From [Flexibacter] sp. ATCC 35103 (GTDB lineage: Bacteria > Bacteroidota > Bacteroidia > Flavobacteriales > Flavobacteriaceae), in the NCBI RefSeq assembly GCF_001975985.1, contig NZ_MTQF01000011.1, positions 44,326-108,325 on the forward strand: a stretch of 64,000 nucleotides of DNA, written 5' to 3'. How positions within the stretch are numbered: position 1 is the stretch's first letter; each line of letters begins with the position of its first letter. The position numbers were made by a program, and so were the translations under genes. The notes under the pieces were generated by a model. The model did no database searches, was not told where the DNA came from, and worked only from the letters and a program-made list of their open reading frames with translations. Positions 26,595 through 35,938 of the stretch are shown in pieces.

Positions 26595-27557
26595 TTAAAT
26601 AGACATGTCTTCAAACTTCCAAGCCTTTTGCTGGCTTTCACTTAGAAAAGTCCAGGCAACGATACGGCTGTTTTTTTGACCCTGAGCCATGTCGATTGTT
26701 TTTATTGAAGAAGCATTTACTTTATTTAATGTTTTGTAAATGCTGGAAAGGTTTTCTCTTTTTGAAACCAAAGTAGTAAACCACAGACATTGCATTGCAA
26801 ATTTTGAACTTTCGTAAATCATTTGAGTTACAAAACCAATTTCTCCGCCATCGCACCATAACTCGGCATTGTGACCTCCGAAGTTTAATACAGGATTTGT
26901 TTTTTTTCTTTCCTTTGTCAAGTTCGAAACTTTACGAACGGTACTTTGATTTGCATCTTCGGCAGAAGAATGAAAAGGAGGGTTGCACATCGTGAAAGTA
27001 AAACGATCTTCGGGTGTGATAATATTTTTGAAAATAAAGCGGGATTCGGTTTGCTGTTGTAAACTTATCGCATCAATTAATTTTGGATTCGCTTCGATAA
27101 TTTTACTGCAATTTTCAATCGCTTTTTCGTCAATGTCTGTTCCAACAAAACTCCAGTCGTAAATAGCATTTGCTAAAATAGGATAAATGCAATTAGCACC
27201 GGTTCCTATATCTAAACCTAATACTGAAGATCCTTGCGGAATGATTCCGTTGTTGGTTTCGGCAAGTAAATCAGCGAGATAATGAATATAATCTGTTCTT
27301 CCGGGAATGGGAGGACACAGATAATTTTTAGGAATATCCCAGTTTTGTATGTCGTAATAGGTTTGTAATAAGGCTTTATTAAGCAATTTTACCGAAACAG
27401 GATTACTGAAATCAATCGTTTCGATTCCGTGAACGTTTATGGCAACTTGTGCTTTTAGCTCGGGACAATTCGCAATAAGAAGTTCAAAATCATAACGGGA
27501 ACGGTGAAGATTTCGAGGATGTAAATTATTTTTTTCGGAATTGTCTATTGCTTTCAT
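26595..27557 (-). CDS. rlmF: 23S rRNA (adenine(1618)-N6)-methyltransferase
   Basis: This 320-residue SAM-dependent enzyme puts a methyl group on N6 of A1618 of 23S rRNA. The N-terminus has the family signature LHPRNLHRSRYDFELLI. The SAM-binding loop is GLDIGTGANC (114-123), and the catalytic tetrapeptide NPPF is at 192-195 in MCNPPFHSSAED. Length is normal. It carries its own -7 box (27574-27581). It marks the right-hand core boundary of the peptide island. Confidence 0.95.
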   Translation of the reverse strand: MKAIDNSEKNNLHPRNLHRSRYDFELLIANCPELKAQVAINVHGIETIDFSNPVSVKLLNKALLQTYYDIQNWDIPKNYLCPPIPGRTDYIHYLADLLAETNNGIIPQGSSVLGLDIGTGANCIYPILANAIYDWSFVGTDIDEKAIENCSKIIEANPKLIDAISLQQQTESRFIFKNIITPEDRFTFTMCNPPFHSSAEDANQSTVRKVSNLTKERKKTNPVLNFGGHNAELWCDGGEIGFVTQMIYESSKFAMQCLWFTTLVSKRENLSSIYKTLNKVNASSIKTIDMAQGQKNSRIVAWTFLSESQQKAWKFEDMSI

Positions 27558-27573
27558 TTTGTAAATTTCCGTG

Positions 27574-27581
27574 CAAAGATA
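27574..27581 (-). promoter_or_regulatory. Probable -7 element of rlmF
   Basis: The minus strand reads TATCTTTG, 17 bp upstream of the rlmF ATG. A clear TTG partner is not seen. Confidence 0.5.
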
Positions 27582-27611
27582 GTCATTCCTTTTGGAGAAA
27601 GACGTAATTAT

Positions 27612-27706
27612 AAAAACGATTGCCCTAGCCCTGATGGAAGCGACATCCTTTTTCCGGTTTCTTTAACCGGGAAAAGATATAGCGGACAGCAGGAAATAGC
27701 TTCTAA
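27612..27706 (+). ncRNA. Flavo-1-type structured RNA, copy 1
   Basis: The + strand reads AACGATTGCCCTAGCCCTGATGG at the start (key words GCCCTAG and GATGGAAG), an apical hairpin CTTTTTCCGGTT / AACCGGGAAAAG, then ATAGCGGACAGCAGG and TAGCTTC. Compared with copy 2 (37701-37796) the flanking words are conserved, while the hairpin sequence differs but still pairs. CCTG/CAGG here corresponds to CCCG/CGGG there, a compensatory change. It resembles what I recall of the flavo-1 RNA motif. Its 3' end overlaps the last bases of the thiamine pyrophosphokinase gene on the other strand. Confidence 0.6.
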
Positions 27707-28365
27707 TCCATACATTCCATTAACAATAAATCGCCATCTGTATGCGTGATACTTACTAAACCATCCTTAAGAACCGCATTGCTGCTGCCAGTTCTGTAGC
27801 CAATTGTAAGTGTGTCATCCTGAAGCGGATATTGTAAATTAATAGAGGAAATACCATTTACAACACCAATTGGAATCAATGAGATTGGTGTTTTTGCCGT
27901 ATACCATTTCTCGAATTTGTTGGGTAATAAAAAAATTTTAGAATGATCGTCGAGAATAACAATTTTAAGCAAATTGCGGTAACGAACAATATTTGTAAGA
28001 TTTGTAATAGTATGATCTGCACGTTTTCCGGTGGCCCAAACTACGTTTACTGCGGGAATTTTTCTGGCAATCAAATAATCAAAAGCTTTCTCTAAATCTG
28101 TTTTATCCTGATCCGGGGTATGTACAATTTCGATAGGATATTGTGACGTTTTGTAGATTTCAGGATCAAAACCGTTATCAAAGTCTCCTAAAAGCACATC
28201 GACTTTTATGCCTAAAGGTATAACCCTTTCTATGGCAGAATCCAGTACGATAACGAGCGGAGACCATTCTAGCAATTGCCCTAATAATTCAGGATTACAG
28301 GCTGCTCCGTTTGCAATAATTAAAGCTGGTTCCTGATCGTCGCGTACAATATGATGTGAAGACAT
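27703..28365 (-). CDS. Thiamine pyrophosphokinase
   Basis: This 220-residue enzyme transfers pyrophosphate from ATP to thiamine, making the cofactor ThDP. The family marks are IIANGAAC near residue 17, VLDSAIERVIPLGIKVD, LLGDFDNG (58-65) and the PDQDKTDLEKAFDYL segment that binds ATP and magnesium. The C-terminal half is the thiamine-binding beta-sandwich (LIPIGVVNGISS). A -7 box lies at 28392-28399. The gene is often called thiN; I leave the symbol empty because Bacteroidetes annotation varies. Confidence 0.85.
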   Translation of the reverse strand: MSSHHIVRDDQEPALIIANGAACNPELLGQLLEWSPLVIVLDSAIERVIPLGIKVDVLLGDFDNGFDPEIYKTSQYPIEIVHTPDQDKTDLEKAFDYLIARKIPAVNVVWATGKRADHTITNLTNIVRYRNLLKIVILDDHSKIFLLPNKFEKWYTAKTPISLIPIGVVNGISSINLQYPLQDDTLTIGYRTGSSNAVLKDGLVSITHTDGDLLLMECMD

Positions 28366-28391
28366 TTAGTTTTTTGATTTGAAATGTGCTG

Positions 28392-28399
28392 CAAATGTA
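28392..28399 (-). promoter_or_regulatory. Probable -7 element of the thiamine pyrophosphokinase gene
   Basis: The minus strand reads TACATTTG (TAnnTTTG), 27 bp upstream of the ATG. The -33 partner is not clear. Confidence 0.45.
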
Positions 28400-28548
28400 C
28401 GAAAGGATACGATTTTAGTCCTGAAGTTTCAGGATAGATTTCAGATTTCAGATTTTTTTGCCACAGATTATTAAGATTAAAAAGATTTTTTAAATGGTTT
28501 GTGTTTGTATGTCAAAACTTAACTTTATTAATCTCTTAATGGTGAAAA

Positions 28549-29007
28549 CTATTTTGTTGCTTTAAAAGCTGTAGCGTCCACCTCAATTAACATTCCGTCG
28601 ATAGCTAATTTAGGAACAGGAATTAATGTACTTGCCGGAAATGGTTTGTTTTTCCAAACCTTTTTAATTTCTTCGTTCCAGATTTTAAGTTTTTCCGGTG
28701 AATGGTTTACAATTAGGATCGTTATTTTCATAATGTTTTCCGGTTTCAGATTATAACTATCCAAAACTGTTACAATATTGTTTAATGCAACCTGTGTTTG
28801 TTCTCTAAAGTCGCTGTTTAAAATATGTTCTTTTCCTAATCCGCCGCTTTGTCCGGAAATAAAAACAAATTCACCAGGCATTGCAACAGATGATGCATGA
28901 CTAAAACCATACGGAGTTGGGTCGAATAATGATTCAGGATTTTTAAAAGTCTGTGCTTTTGCAGTAAAGGCAAAAAGAGAAAATAAGGTAAAAAAGAAGT
29001 GTTTCAT
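28549..29007 (-). CDS. RidA/YjgF family protein, exported
   Basis: This 152-residue protein has a signal peptide (MKHFFFTLFSLFAFTAKAQ), unusual for the mostly cytoplasmic RidA family, which hydrolyses reactive enamines and imines. The fold marks are FVFISGQSGGLG, QTQVALNNIVTVLDSY, MKITILIV and the C-terminal LIEVDATAFK. The conserved arginine of true RidA (usually in a CVRA-like segment) is not evident, so deaminase activity is doubtful and this is better taken as a periplasmic member of the superfamily. It lies downstream of the DinB gene on the same strand. Confidence 0.8.
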   Translation of the reverse strand: MKHFFFTLFSLFAFTAKAQTFKNPESLFDPTPYGFSHASSVAMPGEFVFISGQSGGLGKEHILNSDFREQTQVALNNIVTVLDSYNLKPENIMKITILIVNHSPEKLKIWNEEIKKVWKNKPFPASTLIPVPKLAIDGMLIEVDATAFKATK

Positions 29008-29089
29008 GTTTTAGAATTTTTGAATTAATTATTTGCAAAGTTTGCTTAATTCTAATTCCTAAACCATTACATATGTTGAGGTTTTTTTT

Positions 29090-29231
29090 AGTTTTTAGTT
29101 TTCAGTTTACAGTTTACAGTCGCAGTGGCAGTCCCAGTCTCAGTTTACAGTTTCACTATTTGCCGCAAACTGCGACTGTAAACTGCGACTGTAAACTGCG
29201 ACTGAATACTGAGACTCGTAAACTGCGACTA
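29090..29231. repeat. CAGT/ACTG-unit hairpin repeat, copy 1
   Basis: The left half is a run of 6-7 bp units beginning AGT (AGTTTAC, AGTCGC, AGTGGC, AGTCCC, AGTCTC). The right half is the complement (units around CGACTGTAAACTG). The two halves can pair as a long imperfect hairpin. On the minus strand the element begins with the very stop codon of the DinB gene (TAG at 29229-29231). Related elements are at 48453-48530 and 55811-56020. Confidence 0.75.
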
Positions 29232-29669
29232 AACCAGCCTTCTATGATAATTGATTTGTCCTAAATGATAGGCTAAATGTGTTGCAAGATGAACTAAAAA
29301 GAAACCGGTTGTCATTTCTTTTTCGAAAACAATTTCTGGATAAATTGCGTGTAAATCTTCTTCGGTTAAAGTATCTAAGGCATTATTTACCACTAGAATT
29401 GTTGCTTCAATTTTAGCTATTAATTCTGATTTTGGAATATCTTTTAGTGAAAATTCTAAAGGGCGATCCCGAACATAACCGGTTTTTCCAATTTGTGCTC
29501 CAATATAAGTATTGATGTTTCCTATAAGATGCAAACATAGATTTCCTCCTGAATTAGAAATGCTTTTATCGATCGCCCAAATCTGACTTTCATTTTGGTA
29601 CGATTCGATTTCAACTTTTAATTTGTTTAGATCTCTGTTAAAAAGGGATTTTAAGGTTTCGATTAGCAT
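29229..29669 (-). CDS. DinB family protein
   Basis: This 146-residue four-helix-bundle protein has the spaced metal-binding histidines of the DinB/YfiT superfamily: one in LCLHLIGN near residue 47 and two in HLATHLAYHLGQ near residues 127-135. Members bind a divalent metal and often act as thiol transferases, but the substrate here is unknown. Its stop codon falls in the CAGT-unit repeat, so the annotated end rests on repeat sequence. It is followed on the same strand by the exported RidA-like gene. Confidence 0.85.
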   Translation of the reverse strand: MLIETLKSLFNRDLNKLKVEIESYQNESQIWAIDKSISNSGGNLCLHLIGNINTYIGAQIGKTGYVRDRPLEFSLKDIPKSELIAKIEATILVVNNALDTLTEEDLHAIYPEIVFEKEMTTGFFLVHLATHLAYHLGQINYHRRLV

Positions 29670-29711
29670 AATATTTTATTTTTTGTTACAGATTTAAATC
29701 TGCGACAAAGG

Positions 29712-30194
29712 TTAATTCTTACTTGTTATCGGAATCCAGATTTCTTCTTCAGAATCCGGATGTTCTTTTTTATATTGTGCTCCCATTACAGCAAAATGAG
29801 GTCTTTCATCTACAGTATATTCTGAATTTGGCAGCCATTCTACAAAAATAGAATGATAGGTTTTATGCCCTTCGCTTTGTGGGCCTTTATGAACAAAAAC
29901 AGCATATAATCCGGTTGGAATTACTAAAGGCTCCATTTCTAACGGAATTTCATTAAAATCAGTAACTTCAACTGCAGCCCATTTTTCGAAAGTATTGCCT
30001 GGTTCGAAATTATCGAAATGACCATTAGGAAAAACTTCAAGCGAATATAAATTTGAATCAATTGAATTTTTAATTTCTTTTCGATTTGGCATAAAAGAAC
30101 TCCATAATTGAAAAGTTTTGTTTTCGATAAATGACATTATAATGTATTTACCAATTAGTTTTTTCTCGGATAAAATCTCAATTCTGTGTTCCAT
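29712..30194 (-). CDS. GyrI-like / effector-binding domain protein
   Basis: This 160-residue protein is a stand-alone effector-binding (GyrI-like, AraC_E_bind) domain. It shows the YSLEVFPNGHF, KWAAVEVTDFNEIP and LVIPTGLYAVFVHKGP segments and ends with MGAQYKKEHPDSEEEIWIPI, the usual closing strand. There is no DNA-binding part, so it probably binds a small hydrophobic molecule rather than regulating directly. It follows the DUF4249 gene by 9 bp on the same strand and may be read with it. Confidence 0.8.
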   Translation of the reverse strand: MEHRIEILSEKKLIGKYIIMSFIENKTFQLWSSFMPNRKEIKNSIDSNLYSLEVFPNGHFDNFEPGNTFEKWAAVEVTDFNEIPLEMEPLVIPTGLYAVFVHKGPQSEGHKTYHSIFVEWLPNSEYTVDERPHFAVMGAQYKKEHPDSEEEIWIPITSKN

Positions 30195-30203
30195 GTATAA
30201 TGA

Positions 30204-31025
30204 TTATTGAATTTTATATTTTTTTATGTCAATTTCGCTTAGCGAAAAATAACCTAACGGATAATTTGATTTATCAGTCATATTGATGATGTTTCCTTTT
30301 ACGGTTGCCGGAGGTGATTGAAAAGGTCCGCCAACATTACTTCCGGCAATGCTCACCAGAATACTCATGTAATTATAGTATTGTTTTGAAATTCCGTAAT
30401 GTGTCATTTCAACTTCATCTCCAATTTTTAGCTCGTCATCATCTGAAGAACTGAAATATTCATTTCCCTGAAAAAATTTATCTTCACTAACATAATATGT
30501 TGAGGTAACTTTATTTGAGTAGACATATTTAAACAAGTAGAAATTATCTACATCTGCCGGATCGTTAAAGAAGGCTTTAGTTTCAATATCTTTTCCTGTA
30601 AAACCACCTTCATTATTTTGTTCTATTCGGGTTATTGGTGCTACAGATTTCATTGTTTCAGTAGCGGTATAAGTGATTCCGTTATTAATTACTGTTAAAG
30701 TGTAGTTTTCATCGATTACGGGAATGAAATTACTACAAACATATCGTCCTGTTTTTTGAACTTCAGTAAAGTTGAATTGTACGTTTTGACTGTTTTTTAT
30801 AAAAACTGTAGCTCCGGAAACCGTTGGAATCACATTTTCGAAATAACCTGTTGTGGTCGTCAGTTTTATAGTTTGTTGTTTTCCTGTTGTACCTTTTTGC
30901 CAGTTTATAGCCGCTTCGATGACTAATTTTGGTGCGGCGGTATCAAGATCAACATCGACAACTTCCTCACAGCTCGTGAAGAAAATCGATAAGAATAATA
31001 CAATTAACAAGGATGCTTTTTTCAT
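30204..31025 (-). CDS. DUF4249 lipoprotein
   Basis: This 273-residue lipoprotein (lipobox FFTSC, cysteine near residue 19) belongs to DUF4249, made of beta-sandwich domains. It begins EEVVDVDLDTAAPKLVIEA and contains YFENVIPTVSGATVFIKN. In Bacteroidetes this family is nearly always coded next to a TonB-dependent receptor, as it is here (35 bp after the receptor). It is probably a surface lipoprotein partner of that receptor. The ligand is unknown. Confidence 0.85.
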   Translation of the reverse strand: MKKASLLIVLFLSIFFTSCEEVVDVDLDTAAPKLVIEAAINWQKGTTGKQQTIKLTTTTGYFENVIPTVSGATVFIKNSQNVQFNFTEVQKTGRYVCSNFIPVIDENYTLTVINNGITYTATETMKSVAPITRIEQNNEGGFTGKDIETKAFFNDPADVDNFYLFKYVYSNKVTSTYYVSEDKFFQGNEYFSSSDDDELKIGDEVEMTHYGISKQYYNYMSILVSIAGSNVGGPFQSPPATVKGNIINMTDKSNYPLGYFSLSEIDIKKYKIQ

Positions 31026-31060
31026 GATATATCTTTTGTTTTCTTTTTACAGAAAGTTTT

Positions 31061-33442
31061 TTAAAATTTAAAATTATAACTAACAGCAGGAACAATTCCA
31101 AAAATCGAGGTTTGTACAGCTTCATTTGCGCCAGTATCCACGTTTTGACGAAAGTTGATAGACGCTGCGTTATGACGGTTGTAAAGATTGTAAATGCTAA
31201 AAACCCATTCTCCTTTCCAGTTTCGATCTTTATTTTTTCTGGGTGTCAAAGTTGCCGAAACATCTAAATGGTGATACGCCGGTAAACGGTTTTCATTTCT
31301 TTGTCCGTAGCTGGGAACCGTAATTCCTAAATATTCGTATTGACCGTTAGGATACGTAACAGGCTGACCGGATTGTAAAGCAAAGTTAGCTCCAAAAGAC
31401 CATTTTTCGTTTAGATTATAAGCAGATGTAACAGCTAAATTATGTGTTTTATCATAAGCTGAGCTATACCATTGTCCGTTATTAATTCCTGTTTCTTCCG
31501 GAGTTCTTCCCGGAGTTTGCTGTTCTGATTTTGATAAAGTATACGAAATCCACCCATTAAATTTTCCTTCGTTTTTCTTTAGCATAAATTCCAGACCGTA
31601 AGAGCGCATTCTTCCGTTCAGGATTACTTGTTCGATAGCGTCATTTGCAATTAAATCTGCACCATCGATATAATCTAATCTGTTTTGAATTTTTTTGTAA
31701 TAGGTTTCAACTTCTACAGAATATGCGCCATTATTTATGTTTCTAAAATAACCCAAAGCAACCTGATCTGCAATTTGTGGTTTGATATAGTTATCACTTG
31801 GCATCCAGACATCAAGCGGAGTAGGAGATGAGGTGTTTGATATCAATTGAAGATACTGCGACATTCTGTTATAACTCGCTTTTATCGCCTGATCATCATT
31901 TAATTGATAAGAGGCTGAGAAACGAGGTTCTAAATTGTTATAATTTTGGATTTGTTTGTTTTTGCCAAAATATTTAGTCGATGTTGGTGTCGCTTTTTCA
32001 TAAATCTGCATGTCAGTATTAAAAATAACAGGCTCATTATTATCATAATAATTGATTGTCGAAGCGCCTAAACGATAAAATAAACTATAACGTAAACCGT
32101 AAGAAATCGTAATTTTCTTAGAAAGCTGATTTTCGGCTTCAATATATACAGAGGGTTCAAAGGCGTATTTTTTGTCTAATTGATCCGGATTAATTCCTGA
32201 TGATTCGTTGCTTGGTTTGATAGTTCCGGGATTGAATTCGTAATAAATTCCGTTTAGACCGTAGTTTAATTTGAATTTATCTGAAATATAGTTTTTGAAA
32301 TCGTATTTGATATTATAGTTCTTAATTCCGGAATCCCATTTGAAACCTACAAAATCTAAATCCAGACCATAATAGTAATCACTGTAAATCAACGATAAAT
32401 TTGCAAATAATTTATCAGAATATAAATGATTCCAGCGTAAGTTCAGGGTTGCATTTCCGTATGTATTCGTAAAACTTTTATTCAGGCTAAACACGTCACG
32501 GCCAAAATAACCGGATAAATACAAACTATTATTATCATCGAGTTTATAACTTAATTTTGTATTTAAATCATAAAAATAAGCCGAGTTATCTTTTTGGTCT
32601 TCTGACAATTTTAAAAATAAATGAGCATACGATGCTCTTCCGCCAATTAAGAACGAACCTTTGTCTTTTACAATTGGACCTTCAGCAAGAATTCGGCTTG
32701 AAATTAAGCCTATTCCTCCGTTTACATGAAATTCTTTACTGTTTCCGTCTTTTTGATAAATGTCTAAAACAGAAGAAGCTCTTCCGCCATAGCGGGCAGG
32801 AATTCCGCCTTTATATAATTTTAGATCTTTTATGGCATCGGGATTAAAAACAGAGAAAAAGCCAAATACGTGAGACGAATTAAATATTGTAGCTTCGTCT
32901 AATAAAATCAGGTTTTGATCTGCGCCGCCGCCACGAACATTAAATCCTGAAGCTCCTTCGCCGGCATTTGTAACTCCGGGAAGTAGCAAAATCGATTTTA
33001 GAACATCGACTTCGCCCATTACAACAGGCATTTTTTTTATGGTGGCAATAGAAAGTTTATTGGCGCTCATTTCTGGCGATTTTATATTGATTTTACCTCT
33101 ATTATCCTTAATAATAACTTCCTGAAGTTCTTCGCCACTTTCGTTTATGGCAAAATTATTTTTAGTGTTTTGATTTAGAGAAACTGTTTTTTCAATGGTT
33201 TTGTAACCAACATAACTAATCTCTATTTCATACTCACCTTGAGGAGCGGTAAGCGAATAAAATCCATATTCGTTGGTTGTAGTTCCTATTTTTAAAGACG
33301 GAATATAAACATTGACACCAATTAAGGTTTCATTATTTTTAAAATCAGTTATCGTGCCGCTAAGTGTAAATTTTTCCTGAGCAAATGAAGTCAAAGTCGT
33401 GAAAAGGAGGATAAAAAGAAGGCCAATTTTTTTTGTAATCAT
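31061..33442 (-). CDS. TonB-dependent receptor with carboxypeptidase-like N-domain
   Basis: This 793-residue outer-membrane protein has a signal peptide ending in SFAQ, a carboxypeptidase-regulatory-like domain (FTLSGTITDFKNNETLIGVN), a plug (VLKSILLLPGVTNAGEGASG, then FNVRGGGADQNLILLDE) and a 22-strand barrel ending in an aromatic residue (VSYNFKF), as needed for barrel assembly. It would bring in a large or scarce nutrient using TonB energy. It is the first gene of a unit with the DUF4249 lipoprotein. The substrate cannot be inferred. It differs from the island barrel at 23866-26250, which lacks the aromatic end. Confidence 0.9.
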   Translation of the reverse strand: MITKKIGLLFILLFTTLTSFAQEKFTLSGTITDFKNNETLIGVNVYIPSLKIGTTTNEYGFYSLTAPQGEYEIEISYVGYKTIEKTVSLNQNTKNNFAINESGEELQEVIIKDNRGKINIKSPEMSANKLSIATIKKMPVVMGEVDVLKSILLLPGVTNAGEGASGFNVRGGGADQNLILLDEATIFNSSHVFGFFSVFNPDAIKDLKLYKGGIPARYGGRASSVLDIYQKDGNSKEFHVNGGIGLISSRILAEGPIVKDKGSFLIGGRASYAHLFLKLSEDQKDNSAYFYDLNTKLSYKLDDNNSLYLSGYFGRDVFSLNKSFTNTYGNATLNLRWNHLYSDKLFANLSLIYSDYYYGLDLDFVGFKWDSGIKNYNIKYDFKNYISDKFKLNYGLNGIYYEFNPGTIKPSNESSGINPDQLDKKYAFEPSVYIEAENQLSKKITISYGLRYSLFYRLGASTINYYDNNEPVIFNTDMQIYEKATPTSTKYFGKNKQIQNYNNLEPRFSASYQLNDDQAIKASYNRMSQYLQLISNTSSPTPLDVWMPSDNYIKPQIADQVALGYFRNINNGAYSVEVETYYKKIQNRLDYIDGADLIANDAIEQVILNGRMRSYGLEFMLKKNEGKFNGWISYTLSKSEQQTPGRTPEETGINNGQWYSSAYDKTHNLAVTSAYNLNEKWSFGANFALQSGQPVTYPNGQYEYLGITVPSYGQRNENRLPAYHHLDVSATLTPRKNKDRNWKGEWVFSIYNLYNRHNAASINFRQNVDTGANEAVQTSIFGIVPAVSYNFKF

Positions 33443-33632
33443 TGTCTTGTATTTGAATCACATAGTTAACAATTCTTACTAAATATTTTCATAGAAAGAT
33501 TGTTAAACATTAGTTAAGAATGCTTTCTATTTGTTACAGGTTTTAGAGTTTTTATTTTTTAGACTTTAAAATTCTATTCATGCTTTTTCTTTAATTGGTA
33601 ATTCATAAAAATTAATATTGAAGATTATAATC

Positions 33633-33664
33633 AAAAAAAAAAGACAACCGGTTAAAGTTGTCTT
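33633..33664 (-). terminator. Terminator after icd
   Basis: The minus strand has AAGACAAC-TTTAACCG-GTTGTCTT followed by a T10 run. It ends 52 bp after the icd stop codon. Confidence 0.85.
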
Positions 33665-33715
33665 TTTAATATATAAATCTTAGAGCTGCACCAGAGCGCA
33701 TCTTTTATTGATAAA

Positions 33716-35938
33716 CTATTTTATTTCAGCAATAATTGCATTAAATGTTGCACTTGGGCGCATTGCTTTGCTTACTAACTCAGGAGTTGGCTGGTAATAA
33801 CCACCAAGAGTTTGAGGTTTTCCTTGTGCTCCAATTAATTCAGCATCTATTTTAGCTTCGTTAGCTTCAAATTGAGCAGCAATTGGAGTAAAGATTGCTT
33901 TTAATTCAGCATCTTTATTTTGAGCAGCAAGAGCTTGTGCCCAATAGAAAGCAAGGTAAAAATGAGAACCGCGGTTATCAATTTGTCCTACTTTACGAGC
34001 TGGAGATTTATCGTTAGCAAGGAATTTGTCGTTAGCTTCGTCAAGAGTTTCAGATAAAACAATTGCTTTAGAGTTGTCTAAAGTTTGTCCTAAATGCTCT
34101 AAAGATGCACCAAGTGCTAAAAATTCTCCTAATGAATCCCAACGTAAATATCCTTCTTCTGTAAATTGCTCAACGTGTTTAGGAGCAGAACCTCCGGCAC
34201 CAGTCTCGAACAATCCACCACCATTCATTAACGGAACGATAGATAACATTTTAGCTGAAGTTCCTAATTCTAAAATTGGGAATAAATCAGTTAAATAATC
34301 ACGTAAAACGTTTCCTGTTACAGAGATAGTATCTAAACCTTTGATGATTCTGTCTAAAGTAAATTCAGTAGCAGCAATTGGGTTAAGAATACGAATATCA
34401 AGATTTGTTGTATTGTGGTCTTTTAAATATTTTTGAACTTTTACGATCAATTCTCTGTCATGCGCTCTGTTTTCGTCTAACCAGAAAACAGCAGGAGTAT
34501 CAGATAAACGAGCTCTGTTTACAGCAAGTTTAACCCAGTCCTGAATTGGAGCGTCTTTAGCCTGACACATTCTAAAAATGTCATTAGTTTCAACGTTTTG
34601 CTCCATTAAAACTGTTCCTTTATTATCAAGAACGCGAACAACTCCGTCACCTTTTATTTGGAAAGTTTTGTCATGAGATCCGTATTCTTCAGCTTTTTGA
34701 GCCATCAAACCTACGTTAGGAACACTTCCCATTGTTTTTGGATCAAAAGCACCGTGTTTTTTACAGAAATCGATAGTTGCAGTATAAATCCCGGCGTAAG
34801 AACGATCTGGAATAACAGCAAGCGTATCTTGTTGTTTTCCTTCTTTATTATACATCTGTCCAGAAGTACGAATCATTGCCGGCATAGAAGCATCAACAAT
34901 AACATCAGACGGAACGTGTAAGTTTGTAATTCCTTTATCAGAATTAACCATTGCAAGAGCTGGTCCGTTTTCGATAGCTTTCGTAATGTCAGCTTCAACT
35001 TCAGCTTGTTCAGGTCTTCCGGCAATTTTTGCGTAGATATCACCTAAGCCGTTTCTTGTATCAATATTTAATTCAGCAAATAAAGTTTCATATTTTTTGA
35101 AAAGATCAGCAAAATATACTTCAACGATAGCGCCAAAGATAATTGGATCTGAAACTTTCATCATTGTAGCTTTTAAATGCACAGAAAGTAAAACACCATC
35201 TTTTTTTGCTTCAGCAATTGCTTCAGCAGCAAAAGTTTTTAATTTTTTTACACTTAAAACAGAACTGTCGATAATTTCACCTGCTTTTAATGGAGTACTT
35301 GCTTTAAGAACAGTAGTTGTACCGTCTTTTGCAACGAATTCGATTTTTACATCATTAGCGTCTGCAACAGTAAGCGATTTTTCACTTCCGTAGAAATCAC
35401 CGTTTGGCATAGAAGCTACTTTAGTTTTTGAGTCAGCAGACCAGGCACCCATTGAGTGTGGATTTGCTTTTGCAAAGTTTTTAACCGCTCTTGGAGCTCT
35501 ACGATCAGAGTTACCTTCACGTAAAACAGGATTTACAGCAGAACCTAAAACTTTAGCATATTTAGCTTTAGCATCTTTTTCGGCATCATTTTGAGGATCT
35601 TCCGGAAAATCAGGAATTTTGTAACCGTGAGATTGTAATTCAGCAATAGCCGCTTTTAATTGTGGTACAGATGCTGAAATGTTTGGTAATTTGATGATAT
35701 TAGCTTCAGGTTGTGTTGCTAATTGACCCAATTCTGCCAAAGCATCTCCGGTTTTTTGAGCATCAGTTAAAAGCTCAGGAAAATTTGATAAAATTCTACC
35801 CGCCAAAGAGATGTCTCTAGTTTCAATTGCAATACCTGCAGTAGCAGTAAATGCCTGAACAATTGGTAAAAAAGAATAAGTCGCTAACAATGGCGCCTCA
35901 TCAGTTAAGGTGTAATAAATTTTTGAATTCTGTGTCAT
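33716..35938 (-). CDS. icd: Monomeric NADP-dependent isocitrate dehydrogenase
   Basis: This 740-residue enzyme oxidises isocitrate to 2-oxoglutarate with NADP in the TCA cycle. Its length and sequence place it in the monomeric class (IDH-II), not the usual 400-residue dimeric class. The signature VLREGNSDRRAPRAVKNFA holds the substrate-binding Ser and Arg. DDTLAVIPDRSYAGIY-like and NPIAATEFTLDRIIKGLDTISV segments follow, and the C-terminal GYYQPTPELVSKAMRPS is typical. The start codon is preceded on the minus strand by a run of 16 A. A -7 box lies about 76 bp upstream. Confidence 0.93.
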   Translation of the reverse strand: MTQNSKIYYTLTDEAPLLATYSFLPIVQAFTATAGIAIETRDISLAGRILSNFPELLTDAQKTGDALAELGQLATQPEANIIKLPNISASVPQLKAAIAELQSHGYKIPDFPEDPQNDAEKDAKAKYAKVLGSAVNPVLREGNSDRRAPRAVKNFAKANPHSMGAWSADSKTKVASMPNGDFYGSEKSLTVADANDVKIEFVAKDGTTTVLKASTPLKAGEIIDSSVLSVKKLKTFAAEAIAEAKKDGVLLSVHLKATMMKVSDPIIFGAIVEVYFADLFKKYETLFAELNIDTRNGLGDIYAKIAGRPEQAEVEADITKAIENGPALAMVNSDKGITNLHVPSDVIVDASMPAMIRTSGQMYNKEGKQQDTLAVIPDRSYAGIYTATIDFCKKHGAFDPKTMGSVPNVGLMAQKAEEYGSHDKTFQIKGDGVVRVLDNKGTVLMEQNVETNDIFRMCQAKDAPIQDWVKLAVNRARLSDTPAVFWLDENRAHDRELIVKVQKYLKDHNTTNLDIRILNPIAATEFTLDRIIKGLDTISVTGNVLRDYLTDLFPILELGTSAKMLSIVPLMNGGGLFETGAGGSAPKHVEQFTEEGYLRWDSLGEFLALGASLEHLGQTLDNSKAIVLSETLDEANDKFLANDKSPARKVGQIDNRGSHFYLAFYWAQALAAQNKDAELKAIFTPIAAQFEANEAKIDAELIGAQGKPQTLGGYYQPTPELVSKAMRPSATFNAIIAEIK

